From CAYHGX01 sp964356355 (GTDB taxonomy: Bacteria > Patescibacteriota > Gracilibacteria > UBA1369 > LOWO2-01-FULL-3), in NCBI GenBank assembly GCA_964356355.1, contig CAYHGX010000004.1:39515-103514 (forward strand): a stretch of DNA of 64,000 bases, in the 5' to 3' direction. The notes under the pieces are model-generated. The model saw only the letters and a program-made list of their open reading frames with translations, was not told the origin of the DNA and searched no databases. Position numbers and translations under genes: made by a program. Shown here piece by piece: positions 10,063 through 19,345 of the stretch. The first letter of the stretch is position 1; each line of letters opens with the position of its first letter.

Positions 10063-11502
10063 TTACTCTTTATAGCCTTTCATCACAATTGTAAGAGTTT
10101 TTAAAATTATTTTTAAATCTAAAAGAAGTGACCAATTTTCGATATAGAAGCGATCTAACTTTACCTCTTCTTCAAAATTCAGGTCGCTGCGTCCGCTGAT
10201 TTGAGCCATGCCTGTGAGCCCTGGTTTGATAGTGAGGACAAAGTGGTGATGATCTTTATAGTTCGCGACTTCTTCTGGAAGGTGTGGGCGGGGGCCTACG
10301 AGGCTTACATTGCCAACTAGTACGTTCCAAAGTTGTGGGAGTTCATCGATTGAATATTTTCTAATGAATTTTCCAACTGAGGTGACTCGAGGGTCATTCT
10401 GAATTTTAACTAAGGGGCCATCTTTTCTGATATTTTGATGGGCCAGTTGAGTGTAGCGCATGTTGTCCGTTTTTGGCTGCATGGAGCGGAATTTGTAGAA
10501 TTTAAAGAGGTGTCCATTTTGACCAACCCTTTTGACTGGTTGGCCGTTGTCGAGTTTTGAAAAAAGGATTGGGCCTTTGGAGTCTATTTTGATGGCAATT
10601 GCCGTGAGTATGAAAATTGGCGAGAGGATGAGAAATCCCAAAATAGATCCAATAATATCCATTATTCTTTTTATTACCTTGCCCCAGCCATCTAGTGGTG
10701 TTGGATTCAGGTTGATGATTGGAATTCCTGATATTGTTTCTACGGATATGTTTGTGCGGCGGACATCTATTAGATTGGGGATGAACCTGTAGTTTATATT
10801 GTTTAGTTCACAAAATTCTAGGATTTCTTGATCGTGGGCTTGAGAGGTTTCTGTCTCGGTTTGAATGATTTCATCCGGTTTTTTTGTGCGTAGGATGTAT
10901 TTTAGTTGCTGAATTGAGCCAAGGATAGGAATGGAGCTTTTTTTCTTTTTTGTTCCGATGATTCCTAGGATTTTGTATCCGTGATCTTGGGAAATTTTTC
11001 CGCTTATTTCTTGGGTTATTTCGTTGTTGCCTATGAAAATTAATGATCTCCTGCCGAGGCCATAATTGAATAGGATTCTTTGGAATATTTTTATTACTAC
11101 TCGGCCAAGAATGATGAATAAAATGGAGAGAGTCCAGCTATATAAGAGTGCAAGGCGTGAGAAAGGAAAGCTATGTGTATAGAAGAAATAGGTGATAAGT
11201 GCCATGAACCATACTATTCCTAGGGTTATTGTTTTGCCTGTTTCCTTTGATAGCTTGTAGTTGCCTCTGAGTGTGTACATTTTTCCGACCGTGAAGATTG
11301 CTACAAGTGTGGTGGCGGCTTTTAGGCTGAAGAGGATGTACTCTTGTAGGGTGGGGAGTACAGATAGGTCTATTGGTTTGGCAAATCCTTCTAGTGGAGT
11401 TGTGATTAATCGAAGTTTGTAGGCTGCGATGAATGCCAGGGCTGTCATTATGAAATCTGCAGGTATTTTTAGTAGTCCGAAGAATATTTCAAAACGTTTC
11501 AT
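10063..11502 (-). CDS. polyprenyl-phosphate sugar-1-phosphate transferase (PNPT family)
   Basis: This membrane enzyme probably loads the first sugar phosphate onto undecaprenyl phosphate to start an exopolysaccharide or cell-wall glycan. The 479 residues have four N-terminal membrane helices, a CoA-binding-like middle domain (LIFIGNNEITQEI), a fifth helix near residue 285, and the C-terminal bacterial sugar transferase domain. Catalytic-domain motifs include KFYKFRSM, SIDELPQLWNVL, and SLVGPRPHLPEE. It resembles WcaJ/WbaP-type proteins; the donor sugar cannot be told from sequence. It is transcribed from downstream of rnpB and leads into secA. Confidence 0.9.
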   Translation of the reverse strand: MKRFEIFFGLLKIPADFIMTALAFIAAYKLRLITTPLEGFAKPIDLSVLPTLQEYILFSLKAATTLVAIFTVGKMYTLRGNYKLSKETGKTITLGIVWFMALITYFFYTHSFPFSRLALLYSWTLSILFIILGRVVIKIFQRILFNYGLGRRSLIFIGNNEITQEISGKISQDHGYKILGIIGTKKKKSSIPILGSIQQLKYILRTKKPDEIIQTETETSQAHDQEILEFCELNNINYRFIPNLIDVRRTNISVETISGIPIINLNPTPLDGWGKVIKRIMDIIGSILGFLILSPIFILTAIAIKIDSKGPILFSKLDNGQPVKRVGQNGHLFKFYKFRSMQPKTDNMRYTQLAHQNIRKDGPLVKIQNDPRVTSVGKFIRKYSIDELPQLWNVLVGNVSLVGPRPHLPEEVANYKDHHHFVLTIKPGLTGMAQISGRSDLNFEEEVKLDRFYIENWSLLLDLKIILKTLTIVMKGYKE

Positions 11503-11545
11503 GTGTGGTGGGATTTTGTTAGCATTTCGCTGCGCTCCATGCTTG

Positions 11546-11925
11546 GCTCTTAAATAAGCCTATAAGCCGAATTCTGTGCATCCGCAGAGCGGAGCTGTGA
11601 TCATCTGTCTAAGGCCAATCTTACGAGTGGTCTTTAGCGGCGAGAAGAGAATTGCCCAATTGGGGAAGCAAACTCTTTCCATCTCGCCTTGCACCTCGCA
11701 GGGTTTTCCCACAATTGCCTTTCGGCAATGTCCTCGCTTTAGCGGGGCTTTTCACCTTTCTTCTTTAGCCGAAGCTAAAAAATAGTATTGTCTCTGTGGC
11801 ACTTTCCCTCCAAAATCTTATGAGGATCTTGTGGCGCGACGTTATCGGCTGCGATTTTCCATGGTGTTCGGACTTTCCTCCAATAAAATTGCTTTTACTG
11901 GTGATCACACGGGTTATTTAAGAGC
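11546..11925 (-). ncRNA. rnpB: RNase P RNA
   Basis: The catalytic RNA that matures tRNA 5' ends. On the minus strand the first and last 12 bases (11925-11914 and 11557-11546) form a perfect P1 helix. Conserved parts follow in the right order: GAGGAAAGTCCGAAC (CR-I/P4), AGTGCCACAGAGACAA, a GGTGAAAAG segment, GAGGTGCAAGG, AGACAGATGATCAC (CR-V/P4 3') and ACAGAATTCGGCTTA near the 3' end. About 380 nt in total, bacterial A-type-like. The P15-P16 position holds an A/T-rich hairpin without an evident GGU loop. No U-run terminator is seen, so readthrough into the sugar transferase is possible. Confidence 0.96.
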
Positions 11926-11931
11926 GCCGTA

Positions 11932-11959
11932 ATTATAATGCTTATCGGTAATTATGCAA
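11932..11959 (-). promoter_or_regulatory. sigma70-type promoter of rnpB
   Basis: On the minus strand TTGCAT (11959-11954), a 16-base spacer and a perfect TATAAT (11937-11932). The predicted start, six to seven bases further on, coincides with the first base of the P1 helix at 11925, which supports both calls. Confidence 0.85.
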
Positions 11960-12063
11960 TTTAAAGCAATGTGATTTGGTTGGTGGAAGGTTTTAATTAA
12001 TGTAACATTTATATCCTGTCGACGTTTGCTTAAATGTACATATATTTTCTAATTTTAAATATT

Positions 12064-13782
12064 ATGCGTAAATTTGCGGAGCTGATTAGAGTTAAGGCCG
12101 TTATTTCTATGGCTTTAATTTCTGTTGTGCTTGGTTCTTTCGCTGCGCCTTTGGCTTATGGTGCACCTGCTGATCTAGTAGATCTAGATATGGTAGAGGG
12201 GGATAATGTTGTGGTTACGGTTGATCCAAATCCTGTGAAGGAGGGGGTTGATTTTAAGCTTAATATTGTACGTAAGGATGGTAAGGCTTTTGATTTGCCT
12301 TCAGTGGCTTGGCCAGATGTTTCTTTAGCTGATCTTGCAGATGTAGCTAATTTGTCTGACGCTACGAAGACTAAGCTTCAGGCTTTTGGTGCTAAGTTTC
12401 ATTCTGCTCTTGAGGGTGGAGCTGATTTGGTTAGAGTTGCGGTAACTGATGCCAGTGGAACAGCTGTTGTCTCTTTGCCTTTTTTGGTTTCGAGCTATCC
12501 ATATTTGGAGCAATCTGCTGACAATAAAGAGCTTTCTGTTACTATTCCTGTGACAGAGGAGGGTCTTGTTCTTGCTCCTGCGAAGTATTTGGCTTCTGTG
12601 GAGTTGTTTAATAAAGGTGGTGATGATATTTCGGGAGACGCCTTGATGGAGGTGACAAAGTTATTTGATTTTAATTTCAATTTTAACTGGGGAGGATTCG
12701 TACTTCCTGGTGATGCTGCTGTTCCTTCTGATGTTGTTGTTTCAGCCAATACTGTGAAGCCAGGTACTACTTTATCTGTGACAGTTAAGGATCAGTCTGG
12801 GAATGCGATGAATTTAGTTGCTAATAGTAATTGGGATTTGCAGGTGCAGAGTTTAACTGCTGCTGCTGTATTGAATGTCGGATCATATAGTAATGGTGAT
12901 TTAACTAAAGATGGAGCTGGTGTTTATTCATTTAAGGCTTCAAATAAAGAGGGGAATTATCGCGTAGTTTTGTTGAATAATGATGGATTGAAGGTTGATA
13001 GTGTTGATTTTACTGTTGATGCTGGATTTGTATTGGATTTGGGTGGAGCTGGTGTGCTTAATCCATTTATTGATTTGGCTGATATTTTTGCTGATTTTGA
13101 TGGATTTGGAAATGTAGGAGCTGATGGTGGCAATGTTGCTGCGGTTGATCCTGCTGCTTATCCATGTAGTGATGTTGATGATGCTTACTGGGGTCGTGAT
13201 ATTTTGAAAAAGTTGATTGAGAAGGATTTGTACCCTGTGATCCGAAGTTTGGCATCTGCGAATGTTACTTGTCGCCCAGTTGGGCCAGTATTGAGAAAGG
13301 AGTTTACGGCTTGGTTGTTGAATGCTTATAGGCCTGATGTGGTTGCTAATATTGATCAGCTTGATTTAAGTGATTTGCCTTTCCCGGACGTTGATAAGAC
13401 TGATCCGTATGCACCATATATTTTAAAGGCTTATGCTTTAGGGATTATTAATGGAAATCCAGATGGTACTTTTAAGCCAGATGCTCAGATAAATAGGGCT
13501 GAGGTATTGAAGATTCTACTTCGTTCTTCAAATTTGTTTAATGCGACTGATGCCGAGGTTGCTGATTTGGTAACAACTCATGCTCAGGATGCGCCAAGTG
13601 CTAGATTTAAGGATACTAAGAATGTGAATACTTGGTTTTATCCTTATCTGTATTATGGAGTAGTGAAGAGTATTATTCAGGGATATGCTGACGGGAATGC
13701 GAAAATGGATCAGGGAGTTTTGTACGGGGAAGCTGCGAAGATTCTTTACCTTTCATTGAAACTTGAAGGGAAGATTGACTAA
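12064..13782 (+). CDS. large exported SLH-domain protein
   Basis: A secreted or surface protein of 572 residues when started at ATG 12064. An earlier in-frame ATG at 12034 would add an extra hydrophobic lead, but the 12064 start gives a normal signal peptide (RVKAVISMALIS...AYGAP). Residues about 25-330 are Val/Asp-rich beta-sandwich-like repeats of the Ig or filamin type (DPNPVKEGVDFKLNIVRKDG; SANTVKPGTTLSVTVKDQSG). The C-terminal about 210 residues hold three SLH motifs, the middle one canonical (GNPDGTFKPDAQINRAE). This order, adhesive repeats then wall anchor, fits an S-layer or adhesin protein. It stands alone with its own terminator and is divergent from rnpB. Confidence 0.85.
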   Translation: MRKFAELIRVKAVISMALISVVLGSFAAPLAYGAPADLVDLDMVEGDNVVVTVDPNPVKEGVDFKLNIVRKDGKAFDLPSVAWPDVSLADLADVANLSDATKTKLQAFGAKFHSALEGGADLVRVAVTDASGTAVVSLPFLVSSYPYLEQSADNKELSVTIPVTEEGLVLAPAKYLASVELFNKGGDDISGDALMEVTKLFDFNFNFNWGGFVLPGDAAVPSDVVVSANTVKPGTTLSVTVKDQSGNAMNLVANSNWDLQVQSLTAAAVLNVGSYSNGDLTKDGAGVYSFKASNKEGNYRVVLLNNDGLKVDSVDFTVDAGFVLDLGGAGVLNPFIDLADIFADFDGFGNVGADGGNVAAVDPAAYPCSDVDDAYWGRDILKKLIEKDLYPVIRSLASANVTCRPVGPVLRKEFTAWLLNAYRPDVVANIDQLDLSDLPFPDVDKTDPYAPYILKAYALGIINGNPDGTFKPDAQINRAEVLKILLRSSNLFNATDAEVADLVTTHAQDAPSARFKDTKNVNTWFYPYLYYGVVKSIIQGYADGNAKMDQGVLYGEAAKILYLSLKLEGKID

Positions 13783-13796
13783 GTAGTACTTGAATT

Positions 13797-13839
13797 GCGC
13801 ACTATGGGATGATTTGGTTCATCCTATGGTGCGTTTTTT
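13797..13839 (+). terminator. Rho-independent terminator of the SLH gene
   Basis: A 15-bp stem (13798-13812 with 13819-13833, two G-T wobbles), a six-base loop and then a run of six T. It lies between two convergent genes. Only the + strand side carries the T-run. Confidence 0.9.
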
Positions 13840-13840
13840 A

Positions 13841-14170
13841 TTAGCAGTTTTTGACTTTTGTTTTGATTTTGCTGATTATTTCCGTGTCGTTGGCGTATTT
13901 ATTGAGGATGTCCATCATTGCTTGGTCGTCGGTAGTGGGAAATTTGTATTTTTCGTAGATTTTGTTTAACTCTGTTTTGGCTTTTTGGCTGTCGTTTCTT
14001 AGGTCTGGTGAGGATTTTAGTAGACAGGTGAAATCCACGTTTGCATCAATAAATGCTGTTTGTTCTTCTGCTGTAGTGAGTGGTTTGAGGCGGGGATTGC
14101 AGCTTTTTATGCCGAATACGATAGCAATAACTATTGCAACTCCTAAAGTGATAGTAATGATTTTTTTCAT
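13841..14170 (-). CDS. small exported or membrane-anchored protein
   Basis: A 109-residue protein of unknown function. It has a Lys-Lys start and one hydrophobic segment (ITITLGVAIVIAIVFGI) followed by a Cys (IKSC). The rest is soluble and mostly helical, with two more Cys, one as the final residue. The IKSC site is not a convincing lipobox, so a membrane-anchored or disulfide-linked extracytoplasmic domain is more likely. It is last in the ftsH-galU unit, 10 bases after the TPR gene. Confidence 0.6.
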   Translation of the reverse strand: MKKIITITLGVAIVIAIVFGIKSCNPRLKPLTTAEEQTAFIDANVDFTCLLKSSPDLRNDSQKAKTELNKIYEKYKFPTTDDQAMMDILNKYANDTEIISKIKTKVKNC

Positions 14171-14180
14171 TACTATTGTT

Positions 14181-14780
14181 TTATGCTTTTTTGCTTAGTT
14201 TTTCAAATTCTCTTTGGAAGAATCTTACTGCATTTAGGCATTCTTTGGCTTTCTGATTTGAGGGATCGATCTGTAATGTTTTTTTGAACAAATGTGCTGA
14301 GCGGTCGAAATTCTTTTCATTGAGGTATAAAACGCCAATGTCATTGAGAATTAGTGGATCATTTGGCGCGAGAAAAAGTGCTCGTTCCAAGATAACTACT
14401 CCTCTTTTCTTTTGTCCTTGGTGGTACATGCTCCAGCCCAAACAACGAAGAATTTCTGGATGATTGGCGTATAGGCTGTCGGCTTTTTCGAGTAGTGTAA
14501 CGGAGTCTTCCCATTTGCCTGTACAAGAATAGACAAAGCCAAGTAGGTAATTGGCATTTGCGCTTCCTTTGTGAACTTTTAGTCCTTGTTTAAGGGCTTT
14601 TTCGGCTTGGTCATATTTTCTTAGACTGAGATAGTTATCTCCAATTTCCTCATATGCTTCAATGCAATCTAGATCAGAAACTAAGATCCTTTCGCAAAGA
14701 CGAATGGCATCTAGATGCTTGCCTTCGTTTTTTTTCTTTTCAGCTTCCTCAATAAGAGGATGGGATAATTTCTGCGCCAT
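14181..14780 (-). CDS. tetratricopeptide repeat protein
   Basis: A 199-residue soluble protein from the ATG at 14780; a start 14 codons earlier adds only a Lys-rich leader. Successive 34-residue TPR motifs fill residues 15-180, for example AIRLCERILVSDLDCIEAYEE and AEKALKQGLKVHKGSANANY types with the usual A8, A20 and P32 positions. No catalytic domain and no signal peptide. TPR proteins are scaffolds; its partner cannot be inferred. It lies between galU and a small exported protein. Confidence 0.82.
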   Translation of the reverse strand: MAQKLSHPLIEEAEKKKNEGKHLDAIRLCERILVSDLDCIEAYEEIGDNYLSLRKYDQAEKALKQGLKVHKGSANANYLLGFVYSCTGKWEDSVTLLEKADSLYANHPEILRCLGWSMYHQGQKKRGVVILERALFLAPNDPLILNDIGVLYLNEKNFDRSAHLFKKTLQIDPSNQKAKECLNAVRFFQREFEKLSKKA

Positions 14781-14839
14781 ATTTTTTTGTTTTATTTTTG
14801 TTTTGATTTTTAAATCCAGCAATTATAGCTGAATTTGCT

Positions 14840-15715
14840 TTAGAAATCAAGCTCCTTGAGGTATTTCTTGAAGTTGGTGCTTAGATCTTTGTGTTTTAGT
14901 GCAAAGTGGACTACTGCTTTTAGGTATCCCAATTTGTCACCAGTATCAAATCTTTGGCCGGAGATTTTGTAGCCGTAGATAGGGGAGTGTTTGATGAATT
15001 TGCGCATGCCGTCGATGAGACGGAGCTCTTTATTTTTTGTTTCTTTTTCAAGGCTTGCTAGGTCCTTCAGGAGCTCTGGGGTGATGATGTATTTCCCGGC
15101 AATACCTAGGTTTGAAGGCGCTTTTGATGGTGCCGGTTTTTCTACTAAATCTGTGATTTTATATAGATTTTCAATTTCTTTGAAAGTTTTTTCAAAACTG
15201 ATGATGCCATATTTGTCTGTGTCTTGTTTTTTAACAGGGTCGATTGCGATGATAGGGGCGTTGAGTTTTTGATATTGTTGAATTAATTGTGATATGGCAG
15301 GGACCTTGCTGTCGTAGATGTCATCTCCAAAAAGTACGGCGAATGGTTCGTTTTCAACAAGTTCTTTTGCACATAAAATGGCTTGTCCATCACCCATTGG
15401 GAATGGTTGGCGAACATAGATGATTTTCGCTAATCGTTCTATCTTTTCGATTTCTTTGAGGGAATCGATTTTTTTTGTATTTTTAAGATGAGCATGTAAT
15501 TCAAAGGAGAAATCAAAATGGTCTTCGATGGATCTTTTGCCACGTCCTGTGATGATGATGATTTCTTTGATGCCACTCGCAACGGCCTCTTCAACTAGGT
15601 ATTGGATGCAGGGTTTATCAACAATTGGGAGCATCTCTTTTGCTTGTGATTTTGTGGCTGGAAGGAATCTGGTTCCAAGTCCTGCTGCTGGTATAATGGC
15701 TTTTCTGATTTTCAT
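14840..15715 (-). CDS. galU: UTP-glucose-1-phosphate uridylyltransferase
   Basis: GalU makes UDP-glucose from UTP and glucose-1-phosphate for glycan synthesis. The 291 residues begin RKAIIPAAGLGTRFLPATK, the nucleotidyltransferase signature. Further motifs are KEMLPIVDKPCIQYLVEEA, a GDDIYDS metal-site region, and VEKP. Length matches bacterial GalU (about 290-300). The start overlaps the hsp20 stop (ATGA). UDP-glucose is a plausible precursor for the polyprenyl sugar transferase at 10063. Confidence 0.96.
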   Translation of the reverse strand: MKIRKAIIPAAGLGTRFLPATKSQAKEMLPIVDKPCIQYLVEEAVASGIKEIIIITGRGKRSIEDHFDFSFELHAHLKNTKKIDSLKEIEKIERLAKIIYVRQPFPMGDGQAILCAKELVENEPFAVLFGDDIYDSKVPAISQLIQQYQKLNAPIIAIDPVKKQDTDKYGIISFEKTFKEIENLYKITDLVEKPAPSKAPSNLGIAGKYIITPELLKDLASLEKETKNKELRLIDGMRKFIKHSPIYGYKISGQRFDTGDKLGYLKAVVHFALKHKDLSTNFKKYLKELDF

Positions 15716-16110
15716 CTTTGTGACTTGATTTTGATAATCTGGGTGCCGGTTTTTTCTGTTAGGGGAATTCTGATTTCTAGGATGTTGTCTTCGAAATTGG
15801 CGCTGATATTCTTGGTATTTGCTTCTTCTGGAAGAACTATTGCGCGTGAGAAATTACCCCAAAAGCATTCTCTAGTATAGTAATTTTCTTCAGGAATTTG
15901 TTCTTTAAGTTCTCTTTCACCTTTTATTACAAGGACGTCCTCTGTGAGGGAAATATTGATGGCGTTTTCTTTGATTCCTGCTATTGGTGCGAGAATTACT
16001 AATTCATTTGCCGTTTTATATATATCTACAGATAGTTGGCCTACTTCTTTTTTTGTAGGCTTTTGATCTGCTGAGGGCAGGGGATGAATTTTTATTCCTG
16101 ATTTATTCAT
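15712..16110 (-). CDS. Hsp20/alpha-crystallin small heat shock protein
   Basis: An ATP-independent chaperone that holds unfolding proteins. The 132 residues comprise a short N-terminal arm, an alpha-crystallin domain (about 25-120: LSVDIYKTANELVILAPIAGI, VLVIKGERE, FSRAIVLPEEA, NILEIRIP) and a very short tail. It is tightly packed between ftsH (2-base gap) and galU (4-base overlap), so it is made together with the quality-control protease FtsH. Confidence 0.92.
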   Translation of the reverse strand: MNKSGIKIHPLPSADQKPTKKEVGQLSVDIYKTANELVILAPIAGIKENAINISLTEDVLVIKGERELKEQIPEENYYTRECFWGNFSRAIVLPEEANTKNISANFEDNILEIRIPLTEKTGTQIIKIKSQR

Positions 16111-16112
16111 AG

Positions 16113-17984
16113 TTACTTTTTATTGAATTTTTTGTCTTTCTTGTTTGGTGTTGGCGGTTGAGTTTGTGGAAAGTATTTTTTGAATTCATCAGAAGTAATT
16201 GTTTCTTTCTTGATTAGGTCTTCGGAAATTGTGGTGATTAGGTCTTTATTTTTAACTACAAGTTCCTTTGTTCGTTTGTATGCCTTATCGAGGATTTTCT
16301 TTATAAGCTCATCAATTCTAGCTGCGGATGCTTCTGAATAGTTACGGACGTGCCCAAAATCTCGTCCTAGGAATACTTCCTCGTTTCCATCACCGAAAAT
16401 TATTGGTCCAAATTCGCTCATGCCATATTTGGTAACCATATTACGTGCTAATTTTGTGGCTCTTTGTAGGTCGTTTGAGGCTCCTGTTGTCATTTCACCA
16501 AAGAAGGTTTCTTCGGCTGTGTATCCTCCTAATAGAGAACAAAGTTCATCTTCAAATTTACTTCTGGCGTAGAGGTGCTTGTCTTCTTCTGGTAGGAACC
16601 ATGTCACGCCGAGGGCCATTCCTCGTGAGATGATTGATATTTTGTGTACGGGGTCGCATCCTGGCAAGAGGTGTCCTACTACGGCATGTCCTACTTCATG
16701 GTAGGCAGTAATACGCTTTTCTTTTTTGCTTAGTACCGCTGATTTTCTTTCTGGTCCCATGACTATTTTCTCCATGGATTTTTCGATTTCGTGATTGCTG
16801 ATCTGTTTTTTGTTGGTTTTTGCTGCAAGAATTGCTGCTTCATTCATTAGATTTTCAATGTCAGCACCAGTGAATCCTGGCGTTGATCTGGCGATTTTCT
16901 TTAGATCGATGTTTTTAGCCAATGGTTTGTTTCTGCCGTGGACCGTTAGTATTTCTTCACGTGCTTTGATGTCTGGAGAGTCTACAACTACGCGTCGATC
17001 AAAGCGCCCTGGTCGTAATAGGGCTGGGTCCAGGATATCTGGACGATTTGTAGCGGCAATAATGATGACATTTGTGCCTGTTTCGAAGCCATCCATCTCT
17101 GTGAGAATTTGATTTAAGGTTTGTTCTCTTTCATCGTGGCCACCGCCCATTCCAGCACCTCTATGTCGTCCTACGGCATCAATTTCATCGATGAAAACTA
17201 TACAGGGGGCATTTCTTTTGGCTTTTGTGAATAGGTCTCTTACTCTTGAGGCACCTACTCCAACAAACATTTCAACAAATTCTGAGCCTGAAATATTGAA
17301 AAAAGGTACATCAGCTTCTCCGGCAACAGCTCTGGCAAGAAGGGTTTTTCCTGTACCGGGAGGACCAACTAGCAGTACGCCTTTAGGTATTTTTGCTCCC
17401 ATTGCTCTGTATTTTTCTGGGTTTTTCAGGAAATCAACTATTTCCACTAGTTCTTCTTTGGCCTCTACTGCACCAGCTACATCTTCAAATGTAGTTTTTT
17501 GTTTTGTTTTGTCGTGCAGTTTTGCTTTGCTTTTGCCAAATGACATTGCTTGATTATTGCTGGATTGAGCCGAGCGCATCATGAAGAATAGTAATAGTAC
17601 GATCAAAATAACGGGGATAGATCCAATCAATATTTGATTCCAAAATGCATCTCCTGAAGTGTTTTCTATGGTGATTGGCAGGGTAGAAATGATCTCATTG
17701 CTGACACCTGCTTTGCCGAGAAGGTCGTATACGCTGGAACTTGGTTCTTTGTAGGTGAAGTATTTTCCTCCATCTACAAGTTCGATATTGAGCTTGTTGT
17801 CGGTGATTTTGATGCTGTGGATTGAGCCGGATTTGACGGCTTCTACGAAGTTATTGAGTGTGAGCTCTTTTGCTGCTGGGGCTGTTGAGCTGGTCATCAT
17901 GTAGGTTGCAGCTATTACAAGTGCTGCAATTACAATGTAAATTAAGCCGTTCTTTCGGCTGCTTGGTGGAGAAATCTTGGACAT
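16113..17984 (-). CDS. ftsH: ATP-dependent zinc metalloprotease FtsH
   Basis: A membrane-anchored AAA+ protease that degrades misfolded membrane and regulatory proteins. The 623 residues contain two N-terminal membrane helices (near 13-30 and 117-138), an AAA domain with Walker A GPPGTGKT and Walker B IVFIDEID, the pore FVG motif (MFVGVGA), the SRH (RPGRFDRRV), and the zinc protease site HEVGH. Standard length. It follows tilS by 39 bases; tilS-ftsH adjacency is common in bacteria. Confidence 0.98.
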   Translation of the reverse strand: MSKISPPSSRKNGLIYIVIAALVIAATYMMTSSTAPAAKELTLNNFVEAVKSGSIHSIKITDNKLNIELVDGGKYFTYKEPSSSVYDLLGKAGVSNEIISTLPITIENTSGDAFWNQILIGSIPVILIVLLLFFMMRSAQSSNNQAMSFGKSKAKLHDKTKQKTTFEDVAGAVEAKEELVEIVDFLKNPEKYRAMGAKIPKGVLLVGPPGTGKTLLARAVAGEADVPFFNISGSEFVEMFVGVGASRVRDLFTKAKRNAPCIVFIDEIDAVGRHRGAGMGGGHDEREQTLNQILTEMDGFETGTNVIIIAATNRPDILDPALLRPGRFDRRVVVDSPDIKAREEILTVHGRNKPLAKNIDLKKIARSTPGFTGADIENLMNEAAILAAKTNKKQISNHEIEKSMEKIVMGPERKSAVLSKKEKRITAYHEVGHAVVGHLLPGCDPVHKISIISRGMALGVTWFLPEEDKHLYARSKFEDELCSLLGGYTAEETFFGEMTTGASNDLQRATKLARNMVTKYGMSEFGPIIFGDGNEEVFLGRDFGHVRNYSEASAARIDELIKKILDKAYKRTKELVVKNKDLITTISEDLIKKETITSDEFKKYFPQTQPPTPNKKDKKFNKK

Positions 17985-18023
17985 GCAAAGTTTGATTTTA
18001 GAAATTTTTTCACCTTCTATCTT

Positions 18024-19007
18024 CTACTTTTTTGCTGACTTTTTCAACCCTATAATGTTGTTTTTAAGGCCAATTTCACACTTGCCGAATTTCTTTGATT
18101 TATTGCCGATGTTTTTACTAATAAGATTGAGCACTTCGTTGATGTGTATTGCTTCGAGATTTTGAGTGTTTCCAATGAGTTTTTTATAGCAAATTCTGAT
18201 GATATTTTCTTTTAATGCTTCAGGAAGAGCTCGGAAGTTTTTGGCATTTATTTCAACTTTTGTTGAGGACTCGTGGGTGAGAAGTTTATTGAGATAATGT
18301 TCACTTCTTTCTTGGACGAAATCGGTTGTTTGTCTTATTAATTTGCTGTTTTTGGCAATCACTTCTGTGACTCGAGGGTTTAGTTTTTTGAGCTGAGGTA
18401 CGATTTTGTGGCGAATGAAGTTGCGTGTAATGTCGGTATTTTTGTTTGTTTTATCTTTTCTAAATGGGATTTTGTGGTGTTTGAGGTAGTCGATGATTTC
18501 TTTTTTAGAGGTGTGGAGGAGTGGTCTGAGTAGGTTTTTGTCGACTAGTTTGATTCCCGCTAAACCTTTTAAGGTAGCGCCTCTGGTGAGGTTGAAGATT
18601 ATTGTTTCTAGGTTGTCGTCAGCGTGGTGTGCGGTGAGAATGTAAGAGGCTTGGTGCTTTTTTGCTAGTTGATCGAAAAATTTATATCTGATAATTCTGC
18701 CGGTTTCTTCTAATCCTTTTTTTAGTTGTTTACTGAGTTTGTTGATGTCTGCTGTTTTAAGTTCAAAGGTTTCTGTTTTGCAGAGTGATTTAACGAAATC
18801 ACTATCTTTTTTGCTCTCTTCACCTCTTAGTGAGTGATTTACGTGAGCAATAATGATTTTGATTGGTAGTTTTTTGATTATTTCGAGGAGAAAAACTGAA
18901 TCCGGCCCTCCTGAGACTGCTGCGATAATTGTGTCTCCGTTTTTAATGAAAGGGGTGAGTATTTCAATGATTTTTGTTTCTAGTTTTTTGGCTTCTTGTT
19001 TGTTCAA
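18024..19007 (-). CDS. tilS: tRNA(Ile)-lysidine synthetase
   Basis: TilS converts C34 of tRNA-Ile(CAU) to lysidine so that it reads AUA; it is essential. The 327 residues carry the PP-loop SGGPDS near residue 33, HVNHSLRGEES and the LTAHHADDNLET segment typical of TilS. It is a short form with a small C-terminal part after the catalytic domain. Its start overlaps the RNHCP gene by four bases. Confidence 0.94.
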   Translation of the reverse strand: MNKQEAKKLETKIIEILTPFIKNGDTIIAAVSGGPDSVFLLEIIKKLPIKIIIAHVNHSLRGEESKKDSDFVKSLCKTETFELKTADINKLSKQLKKGLEETGRIIRYKFFDQLAKKHQASYILTAHHADDNLETIIFNLTRGATLKGLAGIKLVDKNLLRPLLHTSKKEIIDYLKHHKIPFRKDKTNKNTDITRNFIRHKIVPQLKKLNPRVTEVIAKNSKLIRQTTDFVQERSEHYLNKLLTHESSTKVEINAKNFRALPEALKENIIRICYKKLIGNTQNLEAIHINEVLNLISKNIGNKSKKFGKCEIGLKNNIIGLKKSAKK

Positions 19008-19315
19008 AGTGGCACCTGGGTTAATTTGATTATTAGTTCAAAATTGTCATCGAGAGCGGCTTTATTTAGGATTGTTTTCTCACATTTAAGACATTTATGC
19101 TTGATCATCCAGCCTTTTTTTCCATTGTGCGTAATGCTTATAGGAGTCATGAGGTTTTGGCATTTGCTTAAGCGATCACCTGGATTTTCTTGGTCTAAAT
19201 GTAGTGAGAACAGGCATTTTTGGCAGTGATTACGGCAACTGCCTGCTAGTTTTTCATTGTCGTGTTTACAATTTAGGCATTTGAATCCCTCGTTGATGAC
19301 TGTGAACTTTTTCAT
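19004..19315 (-). CDS. RNHCP-domain zinc-ribbon protein
   Basis: A 103-residue protein with paired Cys motifs: FKCLNCKHDN, SCRNHCQKCLFS, LSKCQNLM and HKCLKCEK. The central run matches the RNHCP family, with Q replacing the P of the name motif, and the usual HLDQENPGDR follows. Members are small predicted zinc proteins without an assigned function. It is first gene of the tilS-ftsH-galU unit, transcribed from an extended -10 promoter shared head-to-head with the pilus operon. Confidence 0.8.
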   Translation of the reverse strand: MKKFTVINEGFKCLNCKHDNEKLAGSCRNHCQKCLFSLHLDQENPGDRLSKCQNLMTPISITHNGKKGWMIKHKCLKCEKTILNKAALDDNFELIIKLTQVPL

Positions 19316-19321
19316 ATTCTT

Positions 19322-19330
19322 AATATAGCA
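19322..19330 (-). promoter_or_regulatory. extended -10 promoter for the RNHCP-tilS-ftsH unit
   Basis: On the minus strand TGCTATATT, a TGn extended -10 with five of six consensus bases. It ends seven bases before the ATG at 19315, so the transcript would be almost leaderless. The -35 region is poor. Confidence 0.5.
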
Positions 19331-19345
19331 TTTTTGGCTCGAATA

